Origin: Platycnemis pennipes
Taxonomy: Eukaryota > Arthropoda > Insecta > Odonata > Platycnemididae
Direction of reading: 5' to 3'
Length of the DNA stretch: 64,000 bases
Assembly (NCBI GenBank): GCA_933228895.1
Contig: OW121852.1
Location: 54,354,872-54,418,871 of the forward strand
Under the pieces are notes generated by a model. It made no database searches. It saw only the letters and a program-made list of their open reading frames with translations, and was not told the origin of the DNA. The stretch's first letter is position 1; every line of letters starts with the position of its first letter. The position numbers and the translations under genes are program-made. Of the stretch, positions 10,445 through 21,254 are shown piece by piece.

Positions 10445-10906
10445 ATGTTTTTCTCTCTCGATGAGCTGGTACAATGGCTTGGCCTCACAGTTTTCGAGAT
10501 GTGGGTGTTCCTGGCATCCCTCTCACTATTCACGATCCTGGTGGCTCTGGGGGCTGAGGGTGCCCTGCCACCTGCTGACCCTCCCATCCCTCAGGTGTCA
10601 GGCTCGCAGGCTTCCATGCACAGGCAACCCTCTCCTTGGCTCATCTTCTCTCCTCTCTTTGTGGCCGATGCCCTCAACACATACTTCTGTGCCATTGTTT
10701 TTGTGCGGATGTACCTAGAGGGGGCGTACAAGGCCGCCCTTTTAAGGGCATCTTGGTCTCTTTCCTTACTCGTGCTTCTCTTTGTCTTCAAGTTTTTGCT
10801 CTGCGAGAAACTTTCAGGACGTAGCACTCTTGAATATTCTGAAGTCCTCGCACCGATCTTCATACTTCTTCAGTTGGTGGCTGTGAGGGCATGCCACTTA
10901 CACTGA
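10445..10906 (+). CDS. TMEM203: Transmembrane protein 203
   Basis: This intact single-exon frame encodes 153 residues; the human protein has 136. TMEM203 is a small four-pass protein of the endoplasmic reticulum linked to calcium handling and, in mammals, to STING signalling. The family N-terminus is seen as FSLDELVQWLG (3-13). Membrane segments are at about 14-36, 65-87, 98-118 and 134-148. Family blocks include ADALNTYF (74-81), LLCEKL (118-123) and the C-terminal FILLQLVAVRACHLH (139-153). The extra length is a Pro/Ser-rich loop at about 40-63, between the first two membrane segments. The frame is open upstream to 10298, but the family N-terminus matches the ATG at 10445 and the upstream residues are low-complexity Pro/Arg. 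It follows Rpp20 on the same strand by 387 nt. Confidence 0.92.
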   Translation: MFFSLDELVQWLGLTVFEMWVFLASLSLFTILVALGAEGALPPADPPIPQVSGSQASMHRQPSPWLIFSPLFVADALNTYFCAIVFVRMYLEGAYKAALLRASWSLSLLVLLFVFKFLLCEKLSGRSTLEYSEVLAPIFILLQLVAVRACHLH

Positions 10907-11363
10907 CATCCTCTGGGTGGGGATGTTGGGCCTATTGTTATGCTGCCATCTCTCACCCGATCCGATACTCTCCCGTAGTATTCATAGGTATATGCTAGTG
11001 TTTCTCTCAACGTCTTCAACAATACCCAAGTTATGTTCTGTTTACATGGTGTAGGAAATTTTTGCTTTGACAAAAGAAGCTAAGGTATCAGACATTTTGG
11101 CATTCTTTATTTTCTGTATGACAGTTGAGATTGTGGTGGAGTTATAAAGGTTCTGACTCCATAGCATGTAAAACATGCTGTCTTATAATATGTTATACTT
11201 TTGAATTTAATCATTCTGGTCCTAGAAGTACTTCTATGAATTATTATTAGACTGGGCAATTCATATGTCTTGAGCATTTAACTCTTCAGCAATGATGAGG
11301 TGCCTCTAAGTCGTGGCCTATTTGAAGGACTGCGGAATGTGAAACTATATTTCAAAAAGAATT

Positions 11364-11369
11364 AATAAA
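11364..11369 (+). terminator. Candidate poly(A) signal AATAAA for TMEM203
   Basis: This is the first canonical AATAAA that I find after the TMEM203 stop codon, about 460 nt downstream. If Rpp20 and TMEM203 share a transcript, it would also end that message. Confidence 0.45.
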
Positions 11370-11987
11370 ACTCACTGTAGTGAAGAAATTACAAATAGTA
11401 TGTGCATAAATTTATTGTGGAAAATATATGTATCTATAAATATGTACAGTTTTCATAGGTGTGAATGTACCATTTGTTAAGTGGCTGGCATGAAGAGTGA
11501 TTGCATTTTTTTCAACGCAATGGCATAAGGAGCTTCTCCTGGCATTTTTGTGGTAATGATGCGTAGATGGTGTGTATGTTGTGGTTTTTGTTGATTTTGC
11601 TATTTTTTATTTAACTTAAATAGATTTTGGTTGATGACAAGTTTTTACGATCAAGATTACTCCTAGCAAGATCTCCATTCAGTGATTTTTGTAGTATCTT
11701 ATGCCATGGATGTATATAAACAAGAATAATCTTTATCCTATTCATATCTTCACAATTTTCAACAAATGTTTTGGATTTATACTGTTCATTCAATTTCTAA
11801 CCATGTGAGTTCATGTGAAATTTATATTGTGCCTTTATTGATTGATGTTAATGTTGTACACACCTGAATATGGCACTTAATAATTCTCTAAATGATCCAA
11901 TATATTTGAAATGTGATGAGAATTTATGCTGTAAAGATTCAACAAGAAATGGAATTATTCTTGTTATATTTTTCATTATAACCATGT

Positions 11988-11993
11988 AATAAA
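11988..11993 (+). terminator. Second candidate poly(A) signal AATAAA
   Basis: The signal lies about 1.1 kb after the TMEM203 stop, in a U-rich setting (TTGTTATATTTTTC just upstream). It could define a longer 3' untranslated region. Confidence 0.35.
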
Positions 11994-13837
11994 CACTTTA
12001 CCAGTAAATGACTGTTTCAACTTCTAATTGCATTTTATTTCTGATTGTTGATTGTCTGAAAAATCTGAATTGTCATAGCATCTATTTTTGCTCTTGTATT
12101 AAATGTGGGTATTTTGGGAAATTACTCATATGTTTGGGCGTTGGTGAAAGTGAGACTTTTTATTGAATGTGCATAGAGGATAATCCTGGTATATATGGTG
12201 TGTTGAAGAAGATATGCTTATGCAAAAACATGTTATATCATCATTAGAATTTAACTACCTCTTTAATTGATCAATTCAAGTTCTTTACGCTACTTAACAT
12301 TCTATGGGTAATCATTCTGCTATGTTCTTATCATTTTTTTCCTTGGTGGCAAGGTCTATTGTGACATCATATCTCCTTTGTGATTTAATGTGCTATTCAT
12401 AGCGTAATGAATAACTGTCTCTACAGAGTTTATCGCTGTTCATGTAAGCTGGGTGAAGTATGTTGAGCAATAAGAGTTGATGCATGCTTTCTAATGGCGA
12501 ATCTTTCTCCATATCCCTAAAATGTAACAGAAAAGGGTCATTGGCTGTGGTTACTGTATGCAATTATTCAATTTGCTGTGAGAAGAGTATCAGGTGAAGC
12601 ATAGTTGTATTTGGATGCATAGAAACGTGAAGAAGTGTTTCATGCCTGTCTACACCTACCTCTACCAATTAAACTGGCATGAATTGTACAGACATTGTGC
12701 ATATTCACTTGTCACACCTTTTTAGGGTAAATAAATGCCTATCCTCAATGATTACATTTTTGAAATATTTCGACATGCTATTTTGTGTAGACTGGGAGTT
12801 TATTTTGACTTGAATTAATGGGGTCATGTTCCTAAGGTTGTTATTTTAATGTACGTAACAGCTTTTACATATATTGGTGAGCTGAATCCACAAGCTTTCA
12901 GCATCTGGAGGAAAAGTGTTTCTAATCATTAGCATATTCACTACGTCGAACGTGAATAAAAGGCTATGAAGTTCATCTTGAGGCAATGAACTTCGAAAAA
13001 AATGAATTTACTTTCAAACCCAAAGCTGTGCATTTTGCGGAGTGCCCACTGGTTAGATACATCTGATGTTTGAAGGGAAAATTAGCACCTCATTATCATT
13101 GTGAGTGAGTTGGTCAATGAAAGTTCACTATTGGGAACTATAGGTTGGGACAATTTTTTAGTGGTAGAAATGTGTTCAAGATGCTCATGCTGTTTCATGT
13201 TCCATGAGTGAAAATTATCTGGAATTCAGGAAGCTATCCATAAGAGTAGATATTTCTTGTATGTCCTGACATTACTATTAATGTCTCATTTTTATCTTCT
13301 CTTCGCTTAGCATCCTCTACTGCGTTTCGTAGATTGTGTGGACCGGACTGTGTTATAAGCAAGTAATTGTCCACAGTGGTAACCACTGAACTGAATCATT
13401 TGAACTTAATTTGCCATGGCAAAATCAAAATTGTGAAATTTCCACGCAGGAAAAGTTATGCCAATTTCTCTTCTGTATCTGTCGCGAAACCTGTTGTCAT
13501 CTCGCGTTGTTTCGTGAGAGCTTATTTTCTAGCTAATAGCTAAATCAACTTATTCAACACGAAAACTGGTTGTTTCTCGTCGAGAATAGTTGCAGAGGTT
13601 CATAACGTTAATATATTTTTCAATGTATTCAATTTAAAATCACGCCTTGGTTAAAAAAGTTTCGCGCAATAAACGGAAATCGATGGCCGAAGCCGTTGCA
13701 ACGGATTTCCTGTAAATGAAGAAAAAAATCACTTCGTAGTATCCGGAGAGCATTGAAAGTAGGGTTTGTTACTCTCCAGAAATTTTCAGCAGCATTGCAA
13801 AATTTTCATTCATATGAAGTGATTTTATCAATGGGTT
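11994..13837. other. Intergenic stretch without recognised features
   Basis: AT-rich and lacking any supportable open frame, repeat terminus or RNA gene. GC content and CpG density rise slightly around 13480-13700, but no exon or promoter motif can be defended. Confidence 0.35.
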
Positions 13838-13877
13838 ATCGATTTAGTGCTGGTACGTATGTCAGCACTAAATCGAT
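13838..13877. repeat. Perfect hairpin, 15-bp arms
   Basis: ATCGATTTAGTGCTG at 13838-13852 and its exact complement at 13863-13877 are separated by a 10-base loop. The hairpin stands alone, with no matching repeat family elsewhere in the window. Confidence 0.75.
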
Positions 13878-15094
13878 ATGTAAGCGAAACGCACGACGGG
13901 TCTGTATTAGCTGCCATTGGCCCAAACTGATTGATGTAGGCACTATGAACAGATGTTTTATGTGGTAATGATTATTATTTTGGAGATATTCGTTTAAATT
14001 TATCGTATGGTTCCTGTTATATAGTCAAGATATACCTATCCTATGTGTCATATCATTCGAATGAAAGTTCACATGGAATACGATATAAATTAGTTTTTAT
14101 TCCGTTACGACTTACCGACTTAGAAGCACAAGTTCGGGGGATTTGTAAAAGCCGTGGCCTTGGTAAGATTACTTCAAGCGAGGAGTTTCCATATTCGAAG
14201 TATTTAGAAGTGAGTGCGTTTTTGATTACACGAAATACCGGGTAAGACTGCAACTCTTATAATATCTAGTTGTTTTATACATAATTCTTTTTGGATTTTG
14301 GACCATCTTTATTCCTGTATCATGGTCTAGCGGCTATGTATATTGTTGTGGTAGCAATTATGTTCACATCCACAATTTTCCATAATTGATTTTTGGCGCC
14401 ATGAATGGACGCCATCAACATTGTTGTGTTGGCAGCCTAGGTTTTTGTTTTGTGCAAGGGAAACATACTCTTCTTATTGATGTATCTAGCATTTGCTTGA
14501 GGTGTAATGATTTTATGTGAACATTGCGTTTTACTGCTCCTATTAGGTGTATTATGTACCTGTTTAACCCCGGAACCACATGCGCAATACCATTTGGACC
14601 ATAATGCCCCGAAGCCCCCGAAGAGATTTCCGAAACAGTTACAAGAGATCTGCAACAGATGACACTAGCAGTGCTGTATGTCACCTTGATGTCACGCAAG
14701 GTCCGTTGTCAAGCTCCATCGTTGAACCGATGTAAAGGATTGCATTCAAACATGTCACCAGCGCATGCAGTAAGTTTCAGTTTTATTGAGTGATTTTATT
14801 GTGGGCGACTTCGATGATATTGATGACCTGATAGTAGTATTTAAATGGAATTTTTTTCTTTGAATGAATTTCGACGAATAATTTGTGTCAGCATTCCATC
14901 GCAGTCTCCAATAAATAAGTTTGTGTATTATGTCTGCAATGCGTCCCACTCGCATAATTTTTTCTGCCAATGAAAAAATGTAATTGCCCTTGCGCAACTC
15001 TTCTTTTCCCGCCAGCTAAGGGGATCGGATGTACCCCATCGTTTCTCGCTACCCTTTCTCAGTTTCCTGAAAAATTATGCATCTGCCCAAATAC
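13878..15094. other. Intergenic stretch; short unrecognised frames
   Basis: Both strands of 14045-14253 are open for about 66 codons, and 14415-14699 (-) is open for 94, but none shows a family motif. Near 14562 a TTAACCCCGGAACC followed by ATTTGGACC resembles the end of the piggyBac-like element at 7964, yet no partner end was found. Confidence 0.3.
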
Positions 15095-15148
15095 TCTATC
15101 TAGGGCTGGGCGGTGCAGGAAATACTGAACCGGTTCTCGGTTCTGAAA

Positions 15149-15186
15149 AAAACCGTTTGAGACGGCGCGCCGTCTCAAACGGTTTT
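15149..15186. repeat. Perfect 38-bp palindrome without loop
   Basis: The sequence reads identically on both strands, centred on GGCGCGCC between 15167 and 15168. It begins AAAACCGTTTGAGACGGCG. It lies just inside the left end of the hAT-like element. Confidence 0.9.
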
Positions 15187-15604
15187 CCGCCCCGGCGGTG
15201 CACCGGTTCAATAGATCGAAACGGTGTTTTCTGGTGAACCGGTGTTTTCTACTGAACCGTGTTTTCTCCTGAACCGGTGTTTTCCCACTAAAACAGTATT
15301 TTCCACTAAAACGGTTTTTCAACTGACCCGTATTTCCACTGAACTTTTTTTCCGCGTGTACCGCGCTTTTTTTTGCCATCTAAAAGGTTTTTTTGCCAAC
15401 ATTTTTATTTAATCTGTTTTTTAAGACGTGTTTTTTCCTATAAGAGGGTACTTCTAAATCGCGGGTATGATTTCGCGATGTTTGCGTCAGCCAATGGTTT
15501 TTATGCGAGGCCTGGGCGTACATATAAATTGCCTATTGTGATTGTAACGGCGATGAAATACGCATTATTGTTGAAGGAAGACATTGCAAAATGTCCCACA
15601 GTTA

Positions 15605-15708
15605 TAACTTAGCATTACGCGTTTCGTTGTTAAAACAACATTATCAAGTGCCTTGATCAGCCTTGATGATAATGCTGTTGTTACAACAAAACGCGTAGTG
15701 TTAAGTTA
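15605..15708. repeat. Imperfect foldback, ~45-bp arms
   Basis: TAACTTAGCATTACGCGTTT at 15605 pairs with AAACGCGTAGTGTTAAGTTA ending at 15708, and the inner arms (TTGTT...ACAACATTATCAAG) also pair. The loop is short. It may be a small MITE inserted within the larger hAT-like element; no target duplication is clear. Confidence 0.65.
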
Positions 15709-16914
15709 CCTATTTATGCCTAGTGAATGAAAAGCTCTCTAGAGGCAGAGCGAATGATGTATACGTACGGACGAAATATCTCCAATTAAGATCTGATTTA
15801 CGTGCTTCCAGAGAGTTGATATGTGTGGAGAGGCTGATTGCTTTCGTTTGTAGCTCATAGTTATCTACCTTTCTTAGTCAACATTTCCCTTATCTTACAA
15901 CTTGGCAACGATTATGGGGCGAGGGTCTGGCTATGACCCTTTCTTCGAGACATTGTTGAAAATTGGAAGCCCGTAAACCACCCGAAAATTTCTGGCGACA
16001 TAGGGTGTCATATCAAATTTTGCCTTGAGTAACCGTATTTTCCTTAAATTTACCACTATTTAAAATATTATGCATTTAAAAATATCTCAACCATCCTTTG
16101 ACACAAAATAATTCTTGGAAAGAACTTACAATATTGAGAACTAATGATCAACGTCAAAATGTTCGTTTGTGTTTGGCGCATCTTATGCACGATATTTCCC
16201 ATCAATGCATGCATTCCGGACACGAATTTAAGGCTGTTGTAAGCAGTTGCATTATCCTCTCACTTCTTGCGTGTGGCAGGAGTAGATAGGAATTTGAACC
16301 AATGCTCCTCCCTCCTCGAAGTCTCCCAAAACCAACATTTGGTTTAATAAAAATTGCCACTGCACTAACCTGAAGGAATATTATCTCTCTCTCTCTCATT
16401 CGTTGTAATTGTCGAAAAAGGGAAAAAACTAGAAAAAACGCTACATCCTGTTGAGCTACGTTTGTGACAATGCTTTACATGGATGAGTCCTCGCTCTGTA
16501 CTCTAGCGGCTCTAGCAGACAACATGTCGTCTGACTGTCTTGACAGTCAGGCGGACAACTTGTAGCACAGGAAAGTTCACAGGCGTGGTCGCCACCCAGC
16601 CTGGCTGCGAGCAGAGACGGCGTAGTGAAAGCCGAGCAGCGAATGATCATCGGTGTTTCAGAACCGCTTCCCCGGTGCACCAGTTCAGAACCGATGCCCA
16701 TTAGCCCCGGTTTAGATTATTCCCCGGTGCCCGGTCCAGAGCCGATGCCCATGTGCCCCGGTTTAGAACCGCTTCAACGGTGCACCGGTTTAGAACCGCT
16801 TCCCCGGTGCACCGGTTTTTTTTCTCCCTACATCTGAACCGGCCTGCCGGTTCTGAAAAAAACCTAACCGCTGAACCGGTGTACCAGAAAACCGCCCAGC
16901 CCAAACCCTATCTA

Positions 16915-17364
16915 TCCAAAAATAGCGCCAATGAACTTAGCTGTCAGTTTAACGAATCGATTGTTTCGGGGGACATCAGTTCCGCAGCATTTTTAGCTGG
17001 CGTCTTTTAATCAAGTGTCAGGGCAGGACAGGTTTATACGAAATGGCCCGAAACAACCTACTGGGTGATACTCGTGAAATAAGGCTCTCTTAGTCTACGC
17101 GGCGTGATGTCGCTCGATCCGAAACCAGTCTTAAATATCCATCGTAAATTAATATTTCATCGCTTACCTATATTGATTCAAATTTTTTGAAGTCCATGTA
17201 AAAATATGTCCACATGTTAGCATGATTTATTGATGTATACTCCTAAAAGACAGGAAGGACTATGGCCCATTACCTCCTACATTGAAATTATCCTCTTTAA
17301 AAAGTTGTGCTCGCAAGGGAAACTAAGAAGCTAGCTTAATCGTGAGTTTTTTGTTCGGACTATT
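16915..17364. other. Intergenic stretch without recognised features
   Basis: Apart from chance frames I see nothing here. Confidence 0.35.
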
Positions 17365-17823
17365 TTATTCTGAGAATATGCGACGTTCGAAACAAGACTT
17401 TGGATTTGATTTTAGCAAATACATGACCAGAAACCTTTTTGTGCGTTGTGGTATTGTCTCATATTGACCATAGAATTTAATTCCAGCTTCCACAAATCCC
17501 AATCGGACATAATCCATCGCCTTTAACTGCGTGTTTAGAGCGTATAAAAACAAAATTGTGAAGAAGTTGGCGTTTGAGAATGAAACCTGAGGGTGGGTGA
17601 TAGTTTCAGTTTCATCTTTATCCAAAACTAACTTTTTTTCATCCACGTAGTCCCAGTGAGTGAAATAGATCGAGTATTTGTGAGCTCCGAGGGTTTTTGA
17701 ATGGATTTTGCTCTGTGATAAACGTGGTCCAGATCCGGGTCTTGGACCGATGCCAGATACACTATTCCTCGAGGGTCGCAGACCATCTAACCAGGAGTAT
17801 ACGCTGTGATAACAGCTGGTAAC
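17365..17823 (-). other. Unrecognised coding-like open frame
   Basis: The frame is open for 152 codons between a TGA (17824-17826) and a TAA, long for this AT-rich DNA. There is no ATG at its beginning, so it would be an internal exon or a broken gene. The amino-terminal half contains AHKYSIYFTHWDYV, which recalls the (Y/F)xTxWxY segments of rolling-stone-type membrane proteins. The second half (FFTILFLYALNTQLKAMDYV and RTKRFLVMYLLKSNPK) faintly recalls the last segments of insect odorant receptors. Neither resemblance is strong and they conflict. No convincing flanking splice sites were found. A transposon-derived frame or chance are real alternatives. Confidence 0.2.
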
Positions 17824-18194
17824 TCATCACCGAGCGTTTCGGGCACCAAGGTATTTTTTTTCGGGCGGCCTAGAGGAATAAATGGCCGTTAATTGTGGGC
17901 GTGGAATTGTGTGTGTGGTCAGCCAGAGAGATTGGCGGGGGTTAACGGTTTTAACCAAAATGTCTTTTCATGCGTGGCTGTTTGGTTGAGGATTGAGGGT
18001 GTGGGTTCACGAGAGAATGGAAGGGAAGGTTTTCATGTGCAGATTTACCGTGAGGATAATTAGAACAGGCGATGAAAACTTTAGATTTATAGATAATCCT
18101 CTGTATGCTACGCATTGGTGTAATTATTATTAAGCGGATTGCAGGAAAGTGTTCGGGTGAAAATGTAAAATTAATATGTCATTTCACGCTGGAA

Positions 18195-18645
18195 ACGCAT
18201 AACCTAGAGCATTCATCGAGTATTTGGGATCCAATTGGATAAAGCATAAAGATTAAACTCGGGAACTAAGCGAGATATAACGGAAAGCAACGTGTTTTGA
18301 AGCAAACTCCTAGGAACGAACAGCAGGTGTTACTCGGATATTGGAAGAGCTCGGTTGGGAAACCATGGAGACTAGAAGTTTTTCGCAAGACCAAAGTTGC
18401 TTGAAAAATTCAAATAAAAGGAATTCGAATATATCAACTGTTGGACCGAGTGACACAAGAATTGTATTTTCTCTCGCACAATGCACGACTAAATCTCAAG
18501 CACACTAAATTCTTTTAAAATAATTATGCCTCATATTTCATTTTAACTTCACAAAGTTTTTATTCAGCGAAATAAAATATTCACGGCTGGTGAGCCATCA
18601 TCCCAGCCACACGTCCTTGTGGTGGCCTGTAGGGCCACACGTAAA
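18195..18645 (+). mobile_element. LINE 3' fragment with tail
   Basis: A decayed reverse-transcriptase C-terminal region begins at the LEHSSSIWDP-like translation (compare LEYAASVWDP at 40300). It continues through interrupted frames shared with the copy at 37110 and ends in the CCACACGTCCTTGTGGTGGCC tail block near 18600. It has many stops and frameshifts. Confidence 0.65.
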
Positions 18646-18879
18646 TATAGATGCGGTTCTGATATCTCCTTACATGTTTGGAAAGAAACCAGAAATATTT
18701 GCGTAGAATCTATCCGGCTATATTCTAGTTTGTGGTAGGAGGCTGTATTGGACATGAAGTAGGCGTATACCCTTGTTTAACTAGTTTTTAACATGATGAG
18801 GGTAAAGAAAACTATGAAATACCACAAAAAAGAAAAAAAAAATCTTGCGGGCTTGCAACCATGGTTTCGATGCAACGTA

Positions 18880-19015
18880 TAGTTATCAGACAGCAAAATC
18901 GGCAGTGTACCACTAACAAAATGTTGTTTACTCGTTAATAATGCATGCCTAGTGTGGAGTAATGTCCTACCATACACCCTTCGGTGGCTTTCAGGGAATA
19001 GTGTAGATGTAGATT
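18880..19015 (+). mobile_element. LINE 3' tail fragment
   Basis: The block TTATCAGACAGC...GCATGCCTAG, then ACACCCTTCGGTGGCTTTCAGGG and GTAGATGTAGAT, matches the last ~140 bp of the LINE at 39985-40889. It lies about 240 bp after another tail of the same family and is a separate insertion or a duplication. Confidence 0.6.
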
Positions 19016-20378
19016 TCATACATAATAAGTACTTTTATGATAATTCAATTGTGCAATACGTTTCGTACTTGTTTGTACTATCGTATTTTTAACGTCGTAT
19101 TTAGTTACGCTACTGATAAATGAAAGGTAGCAGCAAATACGGTATCTGTTTTATTTGACGCAGTGCCGCGTGCAGCGTTTTTTTTAGGCTATATATTTTA
19201 TATTTCGTCATCGCGATTTTAACTTGTAAGTGAGATCGGAATGAATTGACAACCGACTTGCAGATATTGGACGTAAATGATCTGAATGATAGTGTGAGAA
19301 TTTTACGCCTGGGCTTATATACCTATGTATATATTTTTTGTAGTATGTAGTGCATTTAGAATAGGAGAGGACTCGACGAAGGATTCTGTTTCATCCAGTA
19401 AGAAATGCCTGACGACGCCGCGAAATTTTCAGCCTTCATTTCCTGCTGCGCAGTCATTGATTTAACTCTTTCTTCGCCGCTTCTTTCTCGCTCACTCTGT
19501 GGTTCCTGATGATGATATTGAAAGAGAGTAGCCGTATATAATGCGTCTCCGTTTCGAACATCAAGCACTTTTTCTTCGCGCTAGGCATACAGTGGAATTC
19601 CTTTCGCGTCCACTTCAACTCTTACCATTACTCAGCTCACTGCTTTACATTCGCTTCTACTTGATAGGGATGGTTATCAGGACAAATCTGATGTAATCAA
19701 TGAATCAGAAAAAAATAGAGTCCAGATTCAATGATTCGGCATGCATTTTAACTTTGCCACTGAGCAGAAAATGAGTCGTAGTATGTCTCGAACCTCTTAT
19801 TCATTAACAGTCACTCTTTGTAAAGCATTGTGAATGGCCGGAAGGTCGCGGAATGAATGGATTTCTATGTGAGTGGATTCTCTACCAGCTTGGATGGGTT
19901 TAAAATGTACATTTTAATATATTTTTGCGTGAATGTAGTTACTCGTCGAGGGGGTTTATGTTTTATGATCAACAACTTCACTATTAATTTCGTGCGAGTA
20001 TTCTACTCATTAATGGATGAGATCATGTTCATTTGCAATTCTCGATTACATGCAATGCCCCACCTAATACTCATTCTCGCTCTTTTCCTCTTATTCGTCT
20101 TGTAATGTCCTTAGCTATTTTCTTGTAAATATCGGACAATATTATAATTTTGCAATATTTGTATTGTCGGGATTCCGCGAAAAAATTTTTAAATAATATT
20201 TCGCCATCGCTCTTGCTGGCTTCCTCAGGTCTGCTGAAGTGTTTATATCTACTTTTTCTATCTACAATATGTACAATTCACGACGATTTTAATCTACTTA
20301 ATGCCTAATGATTAGAACTTACTCAGTATTGGGAAACGGCGTTTAGAGTAAAGGAATTAATTTATTTTTCTCGGGTTT
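19016..20378. other. Intergenic stretch without recognised features
   Basis: AT-rich with scattered short frames (for example 19857-20105) and no family motif. Confidence 0.35.
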
Positions 20379-20470
20379 CACACCCGGCGAATGCATCAAC
20401 GGGCCCTGACGTTTCGATAACTGATTCCACCTTCGTCTTCAGAGTGAAACCGGTGTGAAATACGAGAAAA
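20379..20470 (-). repeat. Retroelement-like fragment (possibly Penelope-like)
   Basis: On the - strand the phrase CTGAAGACGAAGGTGGAATC followed by AGTTATCGAAACGTCAGG resembles the repeat-associated 'DEDGG...YRNV' region common in arthropod retroelement 3' ends. Only about 90 bp is present and the family assignment is tentative. Confidence 0.3.
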
Positions 20471-20639
20471 ATTCATTGCCACTATTCGTCAGTTATTGAT
20501 CTTTCATTTGTACAACTGATTTCTGAAGTCTACAGTTTACCCTGTGATCCGCCGCAAGGGAGTATGGTGGAGCCGTGGGGTGGAGTTTAACTGAAAAGTA
20601 CTTTGTTCATTAATAATGAAGAGTGATATGTAATGCGTT

Positions 20640-20765
20640 GGAAAGTATAATAGTTTGTTTACGTTGAAGTCGTGTATTGTACGAGGGAAAGACATTCTTA
20701 TATCTCTCGGCCCGACAGTTGATCTCTCTTAATTTGTCGCTTCTGTATTTCCTGCTAATGATGTG
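20640..20765 (-). mobile_element. LINE 3' fragment
   Basis: On the - strand this matches the LINE segment at 37405-37490 (AAATTAAGAGAGATCAACTG, then AGATATAAGAATGTCTTTCCC). The corresponding peptide, REINCRTDRYKN-like, is the conserved C-terminus of the reverse-transcriptase frame in this family. Confidence 0.6.
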
Positions 20766-21129
20766 TGAGGTAGAAATATGTATGAAGTGTCTACCTCCAA
20801 TTCCTGTATAGCAAGAAGTTCCACAGAGAAAAAATCATTCGTCTTGACCGGGACTTGCAGCGGGTGACGCCGCTAAAGTTTCCGCGGCCAGTTCGCGGTA
20901 TTTTAATTCGTCCAATTCCTGTGCTTGGAATTTTTCGAGTAGCTTCGATTTTGCCAACAGCATTGTATTATCTATTTTTCCCTGCCAATTTCGTCCAATA
21001 TTCGAGTGACACTGTCTGTACGTTCATAGGAGCATGTTACAAAAGGCGCTGATTTCATTTGTATCTAGTTTAGTTCCCTAGCTATATGAAATCGATGGTT
21101 GGCGAGTTCACATCGTGGTATAAATTCAC

Positions 21130-21199
21130 GATGAATAGAATAAACTTGGTTATATTCCACACATTTTTGTGGAATATTACCAAGTTTATTCTATTCATC
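21130..21199. repeat. Near-perfect hairpin, 32-bp arms
   Basis: GATGAATAGAATAAACTTGG at the left and CCAAGTTTATTCTATTCATC at the right pair with only one mismatch across the arms, around a loop of about 6 bases (CATTTT). It may be a very short MITE; no clear target duplication was found. Confidence 0.75.
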
Positions 21200-21254
21200 C
21201 CTAACTATGCCTTTATTCATTGTAAACTATATCCCTAACTATATATTTATTCAT

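Larger units (their letters stand above)
15103..16906 (+). mobile_element. hAT-like non-autonomous element rich in ACCGGTT repeats
   Basis: The left end GGGCTGGGCGGTG and the right end ACCGCCCAGCCC plus four bases are inverted repeats. The flanks TCTATCTA (15095-15102) and CCTATCTA (16907-16914) are an 8-bp duplication with one mismatch, which suggests the hAT superfamily. Both subterminal regions are arrays of degenerate ACCGGTT-type units: about 15190-15345 on the left (AACCGGTGTTTTCTACTG-like) and 16650-16890 on the right (CCGGTTTAGAACCGCTTC-like). A perfect 38-bp palindrome lies at 15149-15186 and another foldback at 15605-15708. No transposase domain is visible. The boundary could shift by one or two bases. 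Confidence 0.65.

Noticed and set aside
14564..14640. A piggyBac end (TTAACCCCGGAACC...ATTTGGACC)
   Set aside because: It resembles the left end at 7964, but no inverted partner or second TTAA end could be found.
16625..17010. Overlapping frames on both strands with repeated Pro/Leu/Arg phrases
   Set aside because: The regular peptide repeats only reflect the tandem ACCGGTT-type DNA units of the hAT-like element.
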